Source of the DNA: Solirubrobacteraceae bacterium
GTDB lineage: Bacteria > Actinomycetota > Thermoleophilia > Solirubrobacterales > Solirubrobacteraceae
Assembly: GCA_030149625.1 (NCBI GenBank)
Contig: JASLHP010000092.1
Location: forward strand, 1-6,673
Length of the DNA stretch: 6,673 nucleotides
Reading direction: 5' to 3'
Shown here: positions 1 through 5,429 of the stretch, one piece after another
Numbering within the stretch: position 1 is the stretch's first letter
Layout: each line of letters opens with the position of its first letter
The notes under the pieces: generated by a model
Database searches by the model: none
The model's input: only the letters and a program-made list of their open reading frames with translations
What the model was told of the DNA's origin: nothing
Translations under genes and position numbers: made by a program

Positions 1-624
1 CTCCTCGCTCAGCGCGTCGATCGCTGCCTGAACTGTGGCGAGTCGGCGCACGAGCATCGTGCGCACCTGCTCGAGCTCGGCGGCGTCGAGCAGCGTCGGT
101 CCGATGCCGGCGTGGGTGGCCGCGCGCGCAGGCGCTACGCCGGGGTGTTTGGCTTCGATCTCGCCGAGGGTGCGCTCGAGCGATGCGATCTGGCCACGCA
201 GCGCGCGCCGGCGCTCGGCTTCGCCGTCGACGGGCTGGCGCGTGGAGGCAGGGGACACGTACAGCGCGGCGGCGACCTCGCGCGGGTCCACGCCGGTGTC
301 GTGCGCTTCGCGCGCCGCGCCCGCGGCGATCGCCGTCACCGTCGAGAGCTGCTGCGGCGATGCTGCGACGAACGTGCCGCTGCCCTGCTGGCTGTCGATC
401 AGGCCCTCCTGCTCGAGGCGCTGGTACACGGTGCGGGCGGTGTTGACGTTGACGCCCGTCGCCTCCGCCACCTCGCGCAGTCCGGGCAGACGCTGTCCGG
501 GCTGGAAGCGGCCGTCGCGGATACGCGAGCGCAGCGCCCACGCGAGCTGCACGCCGATTGGGATCTCGGCGTCGCGATCGACGCTGATGTCCAGAACGGA
601 CGGCCCCGATGCGTCGTGGCTCAT
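1..624 (-). CDS. GntR-family transcriptional repressor, YtrA-like (3' end cut off by window edge)
   Basis: Reading the minus strand from the ATG at 624-622 gives 208 codons with no stop before the window edge, so the C-terminus lies outside. Residues about 21-87 form a winged helix-turn-helix typical of GntR proteins: the opening PIGVQLAWALRSRIRDG, then the GQRLPGLREVAEATG helix-turn region, the recognition-helix part NVNTARTVYQRLEQEGLI, and the wing QQGSGTFVA. The remaining visible 120 residues are Ala/Glu/Arg-rich and helical, with a probable coiled-coil helix at about 138-158. They do not resemble the FadR all-helical ligand domain, the HutC/UTRA domain or an MocR aminotransferase domain. 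A short helical tail of this kind suggests the YtrA subgroup, whose members often repress adjacent ABC transporter genes. The gene diverges from a permease pair and a palindrome lies between them, so local repression is the likely role. No Shine-Dalgarno precedes the ATG. The family is secure; the effector is unknown. Confidence 0.85.
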   Translation of the reverse strand, partial: MSHDASGPSVLDISVDRDAEIPIGVQLAWALRSRIRDGRFQPGQRLPGLREVAEATGVNVNTARTVYQRLEQEGLIDSQQGSGTFVAASPQQLSTVTAIAAGAAREAHDTGVDPREVAAALYVSPASTRQPVDGEAERRRALRGQIASLERTLGEIEAKHPGVAPARAATHAGIGPTLLDAAELEQVRTMLVRRLATVQAAIDALSEE

Positions 625-631
625 GCAAGGA

Positions 632-660
632 ACTGTAGACGGCCGCGACCGTGTTGCCTA
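632..660 (-). promoter_or_regulatory. Candidate promoter of the gntR-family gene, leaderless geometry
   Basis: On the minus strand a -35-like TAGGCA (660-655) and a -10-like TACAGT (637-632) are separated by 17 bases. Each matches the sigma-70 consensus at four of six positions. Only 7 bases separate the -10 box from the ATG at 624, so transcription would begin at or next to the A of the start codon and yield a leaderless mRNA. This agrees with the absence of a ribosome binding site. It is a pattern match only, and -35 matches in high-GC DNA are weak evidence. Confidence 0.45.
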
Positions 661-683
661 GTGTGCTGGTCAACTAGTACACT
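654..683 (+). promoter_or_regulatory. Candidate promoter of the yrbE pair, leaderless geometry
   Basis: TTGCCT (654-659) and TACACT (678-683) lie 18 bases apart, each with four of six consensus matches. Six bases after the -10 box comes the GTG at 690, so the predicted transcription start coincides with the start codon. No Shine-Dalgarno is found at a workable distance before that GTG; the closest purine stretch is TAGG, directly adjacent. The -10 box is also the right end of the palindrome at 660-683, so a bound repressor would cover the promoter core. Confidence 0.5.
660..683. promoter_or_regulatory. 24-bp palindromic operator candidate for the GntR-family repressor
   Basis: The left arm AGTGTGCTGGT (660-670) and the right arm ACTAGTACACT (673-683) flank a central CA. 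The reverse complement of the right arm matches the left arm at 9 of 11 positions, and both mismatches are G/A transitions. This is by far the best dyad in the divergent gap. As I recall, the Bacillus subtilis YtrA operator is an AGTGTA...TACACT dyad with a 13-base spacer; here the outer hexamers AGTGTG and TACACT are 12 bases apart. The site covers the -35 to -10 spacer and the -10 box of the rightward promoter, and lies about 36-59 bases upstream of the leftward start codon. Binding by the adjacent regulator is inferred. Confidence 0.65.
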
Positions 684-689
684 GTAGGT

Positions 690-1514
690 GTGTGGCGCGG
701 CGGCGGAGCTATCTCGACTCTTCCAGGACGGGTCTTCCTCCCGGCCAGGCACGTACTGGAGGAATTCGGCGACATGATGTTGCTCGCCGGCAGGACGGTC
801 TCCTCCGCCGCGCTGCCGCCATATGTCTACGGCGGCGAGCTCGTCGCGCAGTTCATGTTCGTGCTGCGCCTCGTGTGGCTGCCGCTGCTCGTTTCGACGG
901 TGGCGATCAACTACGGCGCGCCCGGCCTGCAGGCAGCGAACTTCCTGAAGCTGTTCGGCGCTCTCGACTTCCTCGGCGGCGCGTTCTTCGTCCTCGTCGT
1001 GCGCGAAATCGGCCCGCTGATCACGGCGATCGTCGTCGCGGGGGTGGGGGGCACCGCGATCACCGCGGACCTGGGCGCACGCAAGGTGCGCGAGGAGCTC
1101 GACGCGCTGCAGGTGCTGGGCGTCGATCCCGTCAAGAACCTCGTCGTGCCGCGTTTCCTGTCGCTGATGCTGGTGACCGGGCTGTTCAACATCTACGCGA
1201 TCCTGTTCGGGCTCTACGGCGGCCTGCTCGCGACCGTCGAGAACGGCGGCTCGCTGGGCCCGTTCTGGGCGACGCTGTTCGCCAACGCGGACATCACCGA
1301 CCTGTGGGGGTCGGTGCTGAAGACGTCGGTCTTCGGCGCGATCATCGCGATCGTCTCTTGTTACAAAGGCATGACCGCGTCCGGCGGCGCGGAGGGCGTA
1401 GGGCGCGCGGTCAACGAGGCCGTCGTCGTCTCGTTCCTGGCGCTCGGCGCGTTCAACTACGTGTTCACGCAGACGCTGCTCGCCACGCATCCGCAGATCC
1501 TGGTGTTCAAGTGA
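690..1514 (+). CDS. YrbE/MlaE-type ABC transporter permease, A-like (YrbEA)
   Basis: The 274-residue product is the membrane permease of an MlaFE/Mce-type lipid or sterol importer and should work as a dimer partner of the next gene's product, together with an MlaF/Mkl ATPase. Family marks: an N-terminal amphipathic helix (about residues 13-38), the REIGPL motif at 105-110, GTAITADLG at 121-129, the EELDALQVLG coupling-helix motif at 135-144 that contacts the ATPase, VPR at 153-155, and the C-terminal SGGAEGVGRAV segment at 231-241. About five or six hydrophobic helices are visible and the length is normal for YrbE proteins. I chose the GTG at 690 because it keeps the N-terminal helix and sits 6 bases after a -10-like TACACT. 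An ATG at 774 (Met29), with GGAGG 11 bases upstream, is the alternative and would remove most of that helix. The MlaE/YrbE family is certain; the substrate cannot be read from sequence. Confidence 0.9.
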   Translation: MWRGGGAISTLPGRVFLPARHVLEEFGDMMLLAGRTVSSAALPPYVYGGELVAQFMFVLRLVWLPLLVSTVAINYGAPGLQAANFLKLFGALDFLGGAFFVLVVREIGPLITAIVVAGVGGTAITADLGARKVREELDALQVLGVDPVKNLVVPRFLSLMLVTGLFNIYAILFGLYGGLLATVENGGSLGPFWATLFANADITDLWGSVLKTSVFGAIIAIVSCYKGMTASGGAEGVGRAVNEAVVVSFLALGAFNYVFTQTLLATHPQILVFK

Positions 1515-1523
1515 GACGGTCGA

Positions 1524-1548
1524 TGACGTTCGCCCGGCGGCGGCGTCA
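1524..1548 (+). other. Intercistronic hairpin between the two yrbE genes
   Basis: Ten bases after the YrbEA stop codon, TGACG and CGCC pair with GGCG and CGTCA around a CGGC loop, with a small 2-versus-1 internal bulge, giving 9 base pairs. There is no U-run, so it does not look like an intrinsic terminator; a processing or mRNA-stability element is possible. The rest of the 109-base gap (1515-1623) shows no recognisable gene. Structures of this size arise readily by chance in GC-rich DNA. Confidence 0.25.
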
Positions 1549-1623
1549 GTCGCTCGTGTGCAATGCGCGCCACGTTCCTCGCGTCCTCGCCGGACTCGAT
1601 CCTCGATCGCCTCGGCGCTGGCG

Positions 1624-2424
1624 ATGAACGACCTGCTCGCGCTGCCGCGCGAATGGCTCGGCGCCACGGGTGAGCTCGGCGGCTTCATGGGCGAAGTGCT
1701 GCGCGACGTGTGGAGCCTGCGCGTGTTCAGGTTCTTCGGCGAGGCGCTGCGCCAGTCCGGCATCCTGATCGTCGGCTCCACCGGAGTGATCTGGGGACTC
1801 GTGTTCATCAACGGCCTCGGCCCGTGCGGCATCCAGGCGGCCTATATCACCGAGGCGGCGGGCACGCCCGGTTACTCGGGCGTCTTCTCCGCGTGGTGCA
1901 ATCTGCGCGAGGCGGTGCCACTGGTGTTCGGCTACATGATGTCCGCGAAGGTCGGCACCGGGATCGTCGCGGAGCTCGGCGCGATGCGCATCTCCGAGGA
2001 GATCGACGCGCTGGAGGTGATGGGCGTCAACTCGATGACGTTCCTCTGCGCGACGCGTCTGCTGGCCGCGTGGCTGGTGCTGCCGTTCATGTACGTAGGC
2101 GCGATCGGCGTCGCCTACCTGGGCTCCTACATCGCGATCGTGCATCAGGTCGGCTACATCTCCTCGGGCGGCTACCTGCTGATCTTCTGGCAATTCCAGA
2201 ACCCAGGCGACTATCTGTTCAGCGTGATCAAGGGCATGACGATGGCGACCGCGATCGTGCTCGTCGGCTGCTACTACGGCTACAACGCGAGCGGCGGGCC
2301 GGTCGGCGTCGGACAGGCGACGGCCAAGTCGATGGCTCTGAACCTGGTGCTCGTCAACGTGATCGACGCGCTCGGCACCCAAGTCTTTTGGGGCACCAAC
2401 GCGCGCGCCCCGATCGGCGGCTAG
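1624..2424 (+). CDS. YrbE/MlaE-type ABC transporter permease, B-like (YrbEB)
   Basis: The 266-residue second permease of the pair is homologous to the upstream product in overall layout: FFGEALRQSG near residues 37-46, NLREAVPL at 93-100 (equivalent to REIGPL in the A protein), GTGIVAELG at 111-119, the coupling motif EEIDALEVMGV at 125-135, and SGGPVGVGQATAKS near 223-236. The VPR of the A protein is replaced by ATR (143-145), which I regard as usual for B-type partners. Five or six hydrophobic segments follow the N-terminal amphipathic helix. I take the ATG at 1624. An in-frame GTG at 1558 would add 22 Arg/Ser-rich residues unlike the family. No clear Shine-Dalgarno precedes either start. 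The 109-base gap from YrbEA is unusual, since such pairs are normally nearly contiguous. Probably co-transcribed from the promoter at 654-683. Confidence 0.88.
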   Translation: MNDLLALPREWLGATGELGGFMGEVLRDVWSLRVFRFFGEALRQSGILIVGSTGVIWGLVFINGLGPCGIQAAYITEAAGTPGYSGVFSAWCNLREAVPLVFGYMMSAKVGTGIVAELGAMRISEEIDALEVMGVNSMTFLCATRLLAAWLVLPFMYVGAIGVAYLGSYIAIVHQVGYISSGGYLLIFWQFQNPGDYLFSVIKGMTMATAIVLVGCYYGYNASGGPVGVGQATAKSMALNLVLVNVIDALGTQVFWGTNARAPIGG

Positions 2425-2437
2425 CTGGAGCGCGAAT

Positions 2438-2460
2438 CGGCGCGCCGCCCGGGCGCGCCG
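2438..2460 (+). terminator. GC-rich hairpin after the yrbE pair, possible terminator
   Basis: CGGCGCGCC at 2438-2446 and its complement GGCGCGCCG at 2452-2460 form a perfect 9-bp stem with a 5-base loop, beginning 14 bases after the YrbEB stop codon. No T-run follows, so it is at best the U-less type of terminator proposed for actinobacteria. Its place at the end of a two-gene unit, just before a candidate promoter for the next gene, supports a transcription boundary. An alternative fold centred on GCCCGGGC overlaps it. Confidence 0.4.
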
Positions 2461-2495
2461 CCCGGAGTCCGCGGCGCCTGCGCGCGGCGGGTGGC

Positions 2496-2510
2496 TAGCC
2501 TACGGTCATC
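2496..2510 (+). promoter_or_regulatory. Candidate -10 box followed by an ATC codon, possible leaderless AUC start
   Basis: TAGCCT (2496-2501) fits the TAnnnT form of an actinobacterial -10 box and lies exactly 6 bases before ATC at 2508-2510, the same geometry as the yrbE promoter (TACACT, 6 bases, GTG). The TAG inside the -10 box is also the in-frame stop that limits the downstream reading frame, so no ATG, GTG or TTG exists between it and the GTG at 2535. No convincing -35 is visible. Either translation begins at the GTG, or a rare AUC start is used. Confidence 0.3.
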
Positions 2511-2534
2511 GACGCATCGAAGCCCACCGAGATC

Positions 2535-3188
2535 GTGCCCGGCCTCGTGCGCTGGACCGCGCGGCATCCGCAGTGGAGCGCCGGCGCCGAGCCGGGCAGC
2601 TCCAGCGACTGGGACCCGATCGTCGGCTCGGTGCTCTACGAGCCCTCCAGCGCCGCCGTCGTCCTGATCGATCCGCTGCTGCCGGCGAGCGCGCGCGATC
2701 CGCTGCTGCCGGCGAGTGCGCGCGACCCGCTGCTGCCGGCGAACGCGCGCGAGGCGTTCCTGGAGTGGCTCGACGCACGTGTGGCAGGGCGCCCGGTCAG
2801 CATCCTCACGACCGTTCACTGGCATCGCCGCGACCGCGAGCGGCTCGCGGAGCGCTACCGCGCGAACACGACGCGCGCGTGGGACGACGTGCCAGCGGGT
2901 GTGCAGCCGCGCCCGCTGCACGGCGCCGAGGAGACGCTGATGTGGCTGCCGGCCGTCGCGGCGCTCGTCGCCGGCGACAGGCTGATCGGCGACGGGGCGG
3001 GTGGTGTGCGCGTGTGCCCGCAGAGCTGGCTGACGGAGGCGCGCGCGAACCGCGCCGACATCGCGGCGCTCATGCGGCCGCTGTTGGAGCTGCCGATCGA
3101 GCGGATACTCGTCTCCCACGGCGAGCCCGTGCTGAGCGCCGGGCACGCCGCGCTCGAGCGCGCGGTCGCGGAGGCCGAACGCGGCTGA
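2535..3188 (+). CDS. Degenerate metallo-beta-lactamase-fold protein with internal 9-residue repeats
   Basis: The 217-residue product (GTG start) resembles short MBL-fold hydrolase-like proteins. Residues 1-45 carry an N-terminal strand pattern (PGLVRWTARHPQW, then VGSVLYEPSSAAVVLID). The metal loop at 95-100 reads HWHRRD where active members have HxHxDH, so the first two histidines remain but the Asp-His pair is replaced by Arg-Asp. Later positions are kept: AGDRL with D148 (bridging Asp position) and SHGEP with H195 (last ligand position); H129 could be another ligand. It may therefore bind one metal or none. Residues 46-72 are three tandem copies of DPLLPA[S/N]AR. The start is uncertain: the frame is open back to a TAG at 2496, and the preceding codons (TEI before VPGL) would extend the first strand if the ATC at 2508 is used. 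The gene stands alone between the yrbE hairpin and the convergent SDR gene. Fold assignment is moderate; function is unknown. Confidence 0.7.
   Translation: MPGLVRWTARHPQWSAGAEPGSSSDWDPIVGSVLYEPSSAAVVLIDPLLPASARDPLLPASARDPLLPANAREAFLEWLDARVAGRPVSILTTVHWHRRDRERLAERYRANTTRAWDDVPAGVQPRPLHGAEETLMWLPAVAALVAGDRLIGDGAGGVRVCPQSWLTEARANRADIAALMRPLLELPIERILVSHGEPVLSAGHAALERAVAEAERG
2670..2750 (+). repeat. Three tandem 27-bp in-frame repeats
   Basis: The units at 2670-2696, 2697-2723 and 2724-2750 are directly adjacent and each encodes DPLLPA[S/N]AR. Unit 1 and unit 2 differ at one base (AGC/AGT), units 2 and 3 at three bases, and units 1 and 3 at two bases. The near identity at synonymous positions shows recent duplication rather than selected similarity. 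The period is a multiple of three, so a change in copy number keeps the gene in frame. The repeat follows the VVLID strand and leads directly into a helix (EAFLEWLDARV). Confidence 0.95.
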
Positions 3189-3200
3189 CGCGCGGCGCGT
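3188..3200. terminator. Small symmetric GC hairpin between convergent genes
   Basis: ACGCG and CGCGT flank a CGG loop in the 16-base gap between the MBL-like stop codon (ends 3188) and the SDR stop codon (begins 3205). It is the only inverted repeat in the gap and could act in both directions, but the 5-bp stem with no U-run is weak, and transcripts from the two sides probably overlap. Confidence 0.2.
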
Positions 3201-3204
3201 GCGC

Positions 3205-3972
3205 TCAGTCCAACGGCGTTGTGTAGGCGCCGCTGAGACCGCCGTCGATCAGGAACGTCGACGCGGTCACGTAGCTCGAGTCGTCGCTCGCCAGGAACAG
3301 CGCGCCCCGCGCGATCTCATCGGCGTGCGCAAAGCGGCCCATCGGCACGTGCACGAGCCGCCGTGCGGCCTTCTCGGGGTCCTCGGCGAACAGCTCTTTC
3401 AACAGCGGCGTGTCCACCGGGCCGGGGCACAGCGCGTTGACGCGCACGCCGCGGCGCGCGAACTCCACGCCCAGCTCGCGCGACAGCGCCAGCACGCCGC
3501 CCTTCGAGGCGGTGTAGGAGATCTGTGAGGTGGCCGCGCCCATCACCGCCACGAACGACGCCGTGTTGATCACCGAGCCACGCGCCGGACCGTCGTTCTC
3601 CAGCAGGTGCGGGATGCCGTGCTTGCAGCACAGGAACACGCTGCGCAGGTTCACGCTCTGCACGCGCTCCCATGCCTCGAGCGTCGTCTCGATCACCGAG
3701 CCGTCGTCGCCCGGCGAGATGCCGGCGTTGTTGAACAGCACGTCGATGCGTCCAAAGCGCTCGCGCACCCGCCGGTAGGCGTCGCTGACCTGCCGCTCGT
3801 CCGTCACGTCCACCTGCAGCGCCAGCGCCCCCGGCGAGTCGGGCTGCAGATCCACGCCGACCACCGTCGCGCCCTCGCGCTCGAAGGTCGCGACCGTCGC
3901 CGCGCCGATGCCGCCGCTGGCGCCCGTCACCACGCACACCCGTCCCGCCAGCCTGCCGGTCGCCTCAGCCAT
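3205..3972 (-). CDS. Short-chain dehydrogenase/reductase (classical SDR), NAD-linked
   Basis: The product is 255 residues from the ATG at 3972. In the 257-residue numbering from the upstream ATG at 3978, the Rossmann motif TGASGGIG is at 18-25, an acidic residue D43 ends the second strand (GVDLQ, favouring NAD over NADP), NNAG is at 83-86, and the catalytic tetrad is N110, S141, Y155 and K159 (YTASK). PGPVDTP follows at 185-191 and the FLIDGG C-terminal motif at 242-247. This is a normal-length, intact classical SDR that oxidises or reduces a carbonyl/alcohol; databases often label relatives 3-oxoacyl-ACP reductase without proof. Two starts compete: the ATG at 3978 overlaps the ALDH stop as ATGA, but GGAG (3984-3981) is only 2 bases from it and 8 bases from the ATG at 3972, so I prefer the latter. 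Translational coupling to the upstream ALDH gene is likely. The substrate is unknown; context suggests an alcohol or semialdehyde in the same pathway. Confidence 0.88.
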   Translation of the reverse strand: MAEATGRLAGRVCVVTGASGGIGAATVATFEREGATVVGVDLQPDSPGALALQVDVTDERQVSDAYRRVRERFGRIDVLFNNAGISPGDDGSVIETTLEAWERVQSVNLRSVFLCCKHGIPHLLENDGPARGSVINTASFVAVMGAATSQISYTASKGGVLALSRELGVEFARRGVRVNALCPGPVDTPLLKELFAEDPEKAARRLVHVPMGRFAHADEIARGALFLASDDSSYVTASTFLIDGGLSGAYTTPLD

Positions 3973-3974
3973 CG

Positions 3975-5342
3975 TCATCGCTCCGTGGAGTAGTAGATCG
4001 TCTTCAGCTCCGTGTACGCCTCGAGCGCGCGTGGGCCAAGCTCGCGCCCGTAACCCGACTGCTTGAAGCCCCCGAACGGGGTGCTCACGCGCACGGAGGT
4101 GTTCGCGTTGATCGACAGCACTCCTGTGTCGATCGCGCGCGCCACGCGCAGCGCGCGTGCACCGTCGCGCGTCCAGATCGACCCCGACAGACCGTAGATC
4201 GTGTCGTTGGCGAGGCGGACCGCGTCGGCCTCGTCGCGGAAGGCGATCACCGCCGCGATCGGGCCGAACACCTCCTCCTGGGCCACGCGGTCGCTCGCGC
4301 GCACGGGCGAGAGCACCGTCGGCGCGAACCAGAAGCCGGGTCCGTCCGGTGCGCTGCCGCGGAACGCCACCGGCGCCTGCCCGTCGACGAACGCGCCGAC
4401 CGTCTCGAGCTGCTGCGCTGAGATCAGCGGGCCCATCTGCGTGCTCTCGTCCAGCGGGTCGCCGACCCGCAACGCCTTCACGTGTCCCTCCAGCAGCTCC
4501 AGGAAGCGCTCCAGCGCGCTCTCCTGCACGAGGATGCGCGAACGCGCGCAGCAGTCCTGGCCGGCGTTGCCGAACACCGCCGACGGCGCCGCCGCCGCCG
4601 CCGCCTCGAGATCTGCGTCCGCGAAGATCACGTTCGCGGACTTGCCGCCCAGCTCGAGCGTCACGCGCTTGATCTGGGCCGCCGCGCCCGCCGCGATCGA
4701 CGCGCCGACCTCGGTGGAGCCCGTGAACGCGATCTTCGCCACGTCAGGGTGCTCCACGAGGCGCTGTCCGCACGTGCGGCCCGGGCCCACGATCACGTTC
4801 ACCACCCCTTCGGGAATGCCCGCCTCGCCGGCCAGCTCCGCGAAGCGCAGCGCCGTAAGCGGCGTCAGCTCCGCCGGCTTGAGCACGACCGTGTTCCCCG
4901 CCGCGAGCGCCGGCGCGAGCTTCCACGAGGCGATCGTCAGCGGGAAGTTCCACGGCGTGATCAAGCCCACCACGCCCAGCGGCTCTCGCACCGTGAACGC
5001 CTCGCCGCCAGCCACCGGGATCGTGTCGCCGAGCAGCCGCTCGGGTGCGCCGGCGTAGTAGCGGAACGTGTCCACCACCATGCCCATCTCGCCGCGCGCG
5101 TCGCAGATCGCCTTGCCCGCGTTGCGTGCCTCCAGCAGCGCCAGCTCCTCGCGGTGGCCGCCAAGCGTGTCGGCGAGCGCGTGCAGCATACGCGCGCGCT
5201 CGCCCGGCTGGAGCGCGCGCCACCCCGCCAGCGCCGCCTTCGCGCGCGCGACCGCCGCGTCGACCTCCTCGACGTCCGCGCGCTCGACTTCCGCCAGCAG
5301 CTGCTCGGTCGCCGGTTCGATCACCGACAGCCGAGCGCTCAC
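3975..5342 (-). CDS. NAD-dependent aldehyde dehydrogenase
   Basis: The 455-residue cytosolic enzyme oxidises an aldehyde to its acid. All key positions of the ALDH superfamily are present (numbered from the GTG at 5342): N132 in PWNFP, K155 and E158 in KPAE (Glu there favours NAD), the GSTEVG turn at 208-213, general base E230 in LELGGK, nucleophile C264 in GQDCCA, and E357/F359 in EEVFGPI. PFGGFKQSGYGRE at 422-434 is the usual C-terminal motif. The GTG at 5342 has GAGGA (5353-5349) 6 bases upstream. A TTG at 5405 would add 21 Gly/Arg-rich residues outside the fold and is rejected. The sequence resembles gamma-aminobutyraldehyde, betaine-aldehyde or gamma-glutamyl-aminobutyraldehyde type enzymes, but the substrate cannot be fixed. 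The gene lies 87 bases after an APC permease gene and directly before the SDR gene, consistent with amine or amino-alcohol catabolism. Confidence 0.93.
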   Translation of the reverse strand: MSARLSVIEPATEQLLAEVERADVEEVDAAVARAKAALAGWRALQPGERARMLHALADTLGGHREELALLEARNAGKAICDARGEMGMVVDTFRYYAGAPERLLGDTIPVAGGEAFTVREPLGVVGLITPWNFPLTIASWKLAPALAAGNTVVLKPAELTPLTALRFAELAGEAGIPEGVVNVIVGPGRTCGQRLVEHPDVAKIAFTGSTEVGASIAAGAAAQIKRVTLELGGKSANVIFADADLEAAAAAAPSAVFGNAGQDCCARSRILVQESALERFLELLEGHVKALRVGDPLDESTQMGPLISAQQLETVGAFVDGQAPVAFRGSAPDGPGFWFAPTVLSPVRASDRVAQEEVFGPIAAVIAFRDEADAVRLANDTIYGLSGSIWTRDGARALRVARAIDTGVLSINANTSVRVSTPFGGFKQSGYGRELGPRALEAYTELKTIYYSTER

Positions 5343-5429
5343 AGCCGATCCTCGATCGCCGCCGCCGCGCCATCCATCGACGGCGGAGCCGATAGGCGGA
5401 GCCAACTATTCACTAACGCGCCCCGAGCC
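5343..5429 (-). other. 87-base permease-ALDH gap with a 9-bp direct repeat and an A+T patch
   Basis: Two copies of GGCGGAGCC (plus strand, 5382-5390 and 5395-5403) are separated by GATA, a 13-base period. Next to them, 5404-5416 is unusually A+T-rich for this DNA and holds a weak minus-strand -10-like AATAGT (5410-5405) without a matching -35. An internal promoter or regulator site for ALDH-SDR is possible. The ALDH ribosome binding site GAGGA at 5353-5349 is the only convincing element. Confidence 0.3.

Noticed and set aside
774..779. ATG-ATG preceded by GGAGG (758-762) as the YrbEA start
   Set aside because: The ribosome site is good but about 11 bases away, and starting here would remove most of the N-terminal amphipathic helix that the family keeps. 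It is kept as an alternative, not the main call.
1558..1623. N-terminal extension of YrbEB from a GTG at 1558
   Set aside because: It would add 22 Arg/Ser-rich residues unlike YrbE N-termini, and no ribosome binding site is present.
621..1832. Long minus-strand frame (403 codons) opposite the YrbEA gene
   Set aside because: Its translation is rich in Arg, His, Asp and Gln with low-complexity runs and no family motifs, as expected for the antisense of GC-rich coding DNA. The plus-strand YrbE motifs are unmistakable.
1546..2382. Minus-strand frame (278 codons) opposite YrbEB
   Set aside because: It is the antisense shadow of YrbEB, biased toward Arg/His/Asp/Gln, with no start signal or motifs.
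4585..4606. GCC-repeat run in the ALDH gene as a phase-variable microsatellite
   Set aside because: It encodes a poly-alanine helix stretch that is common at this place in high-GC ALDH proteins, the run is short, and the reading frame is intact.
5343..5405. N-terminal extension of the ALDH from a TTG at 5405
   Set aside because: The added residues are Gly/Arg-rich and outside the ALDH fold, whereas the GTG at 5342 has a well-spaced GAGGA.
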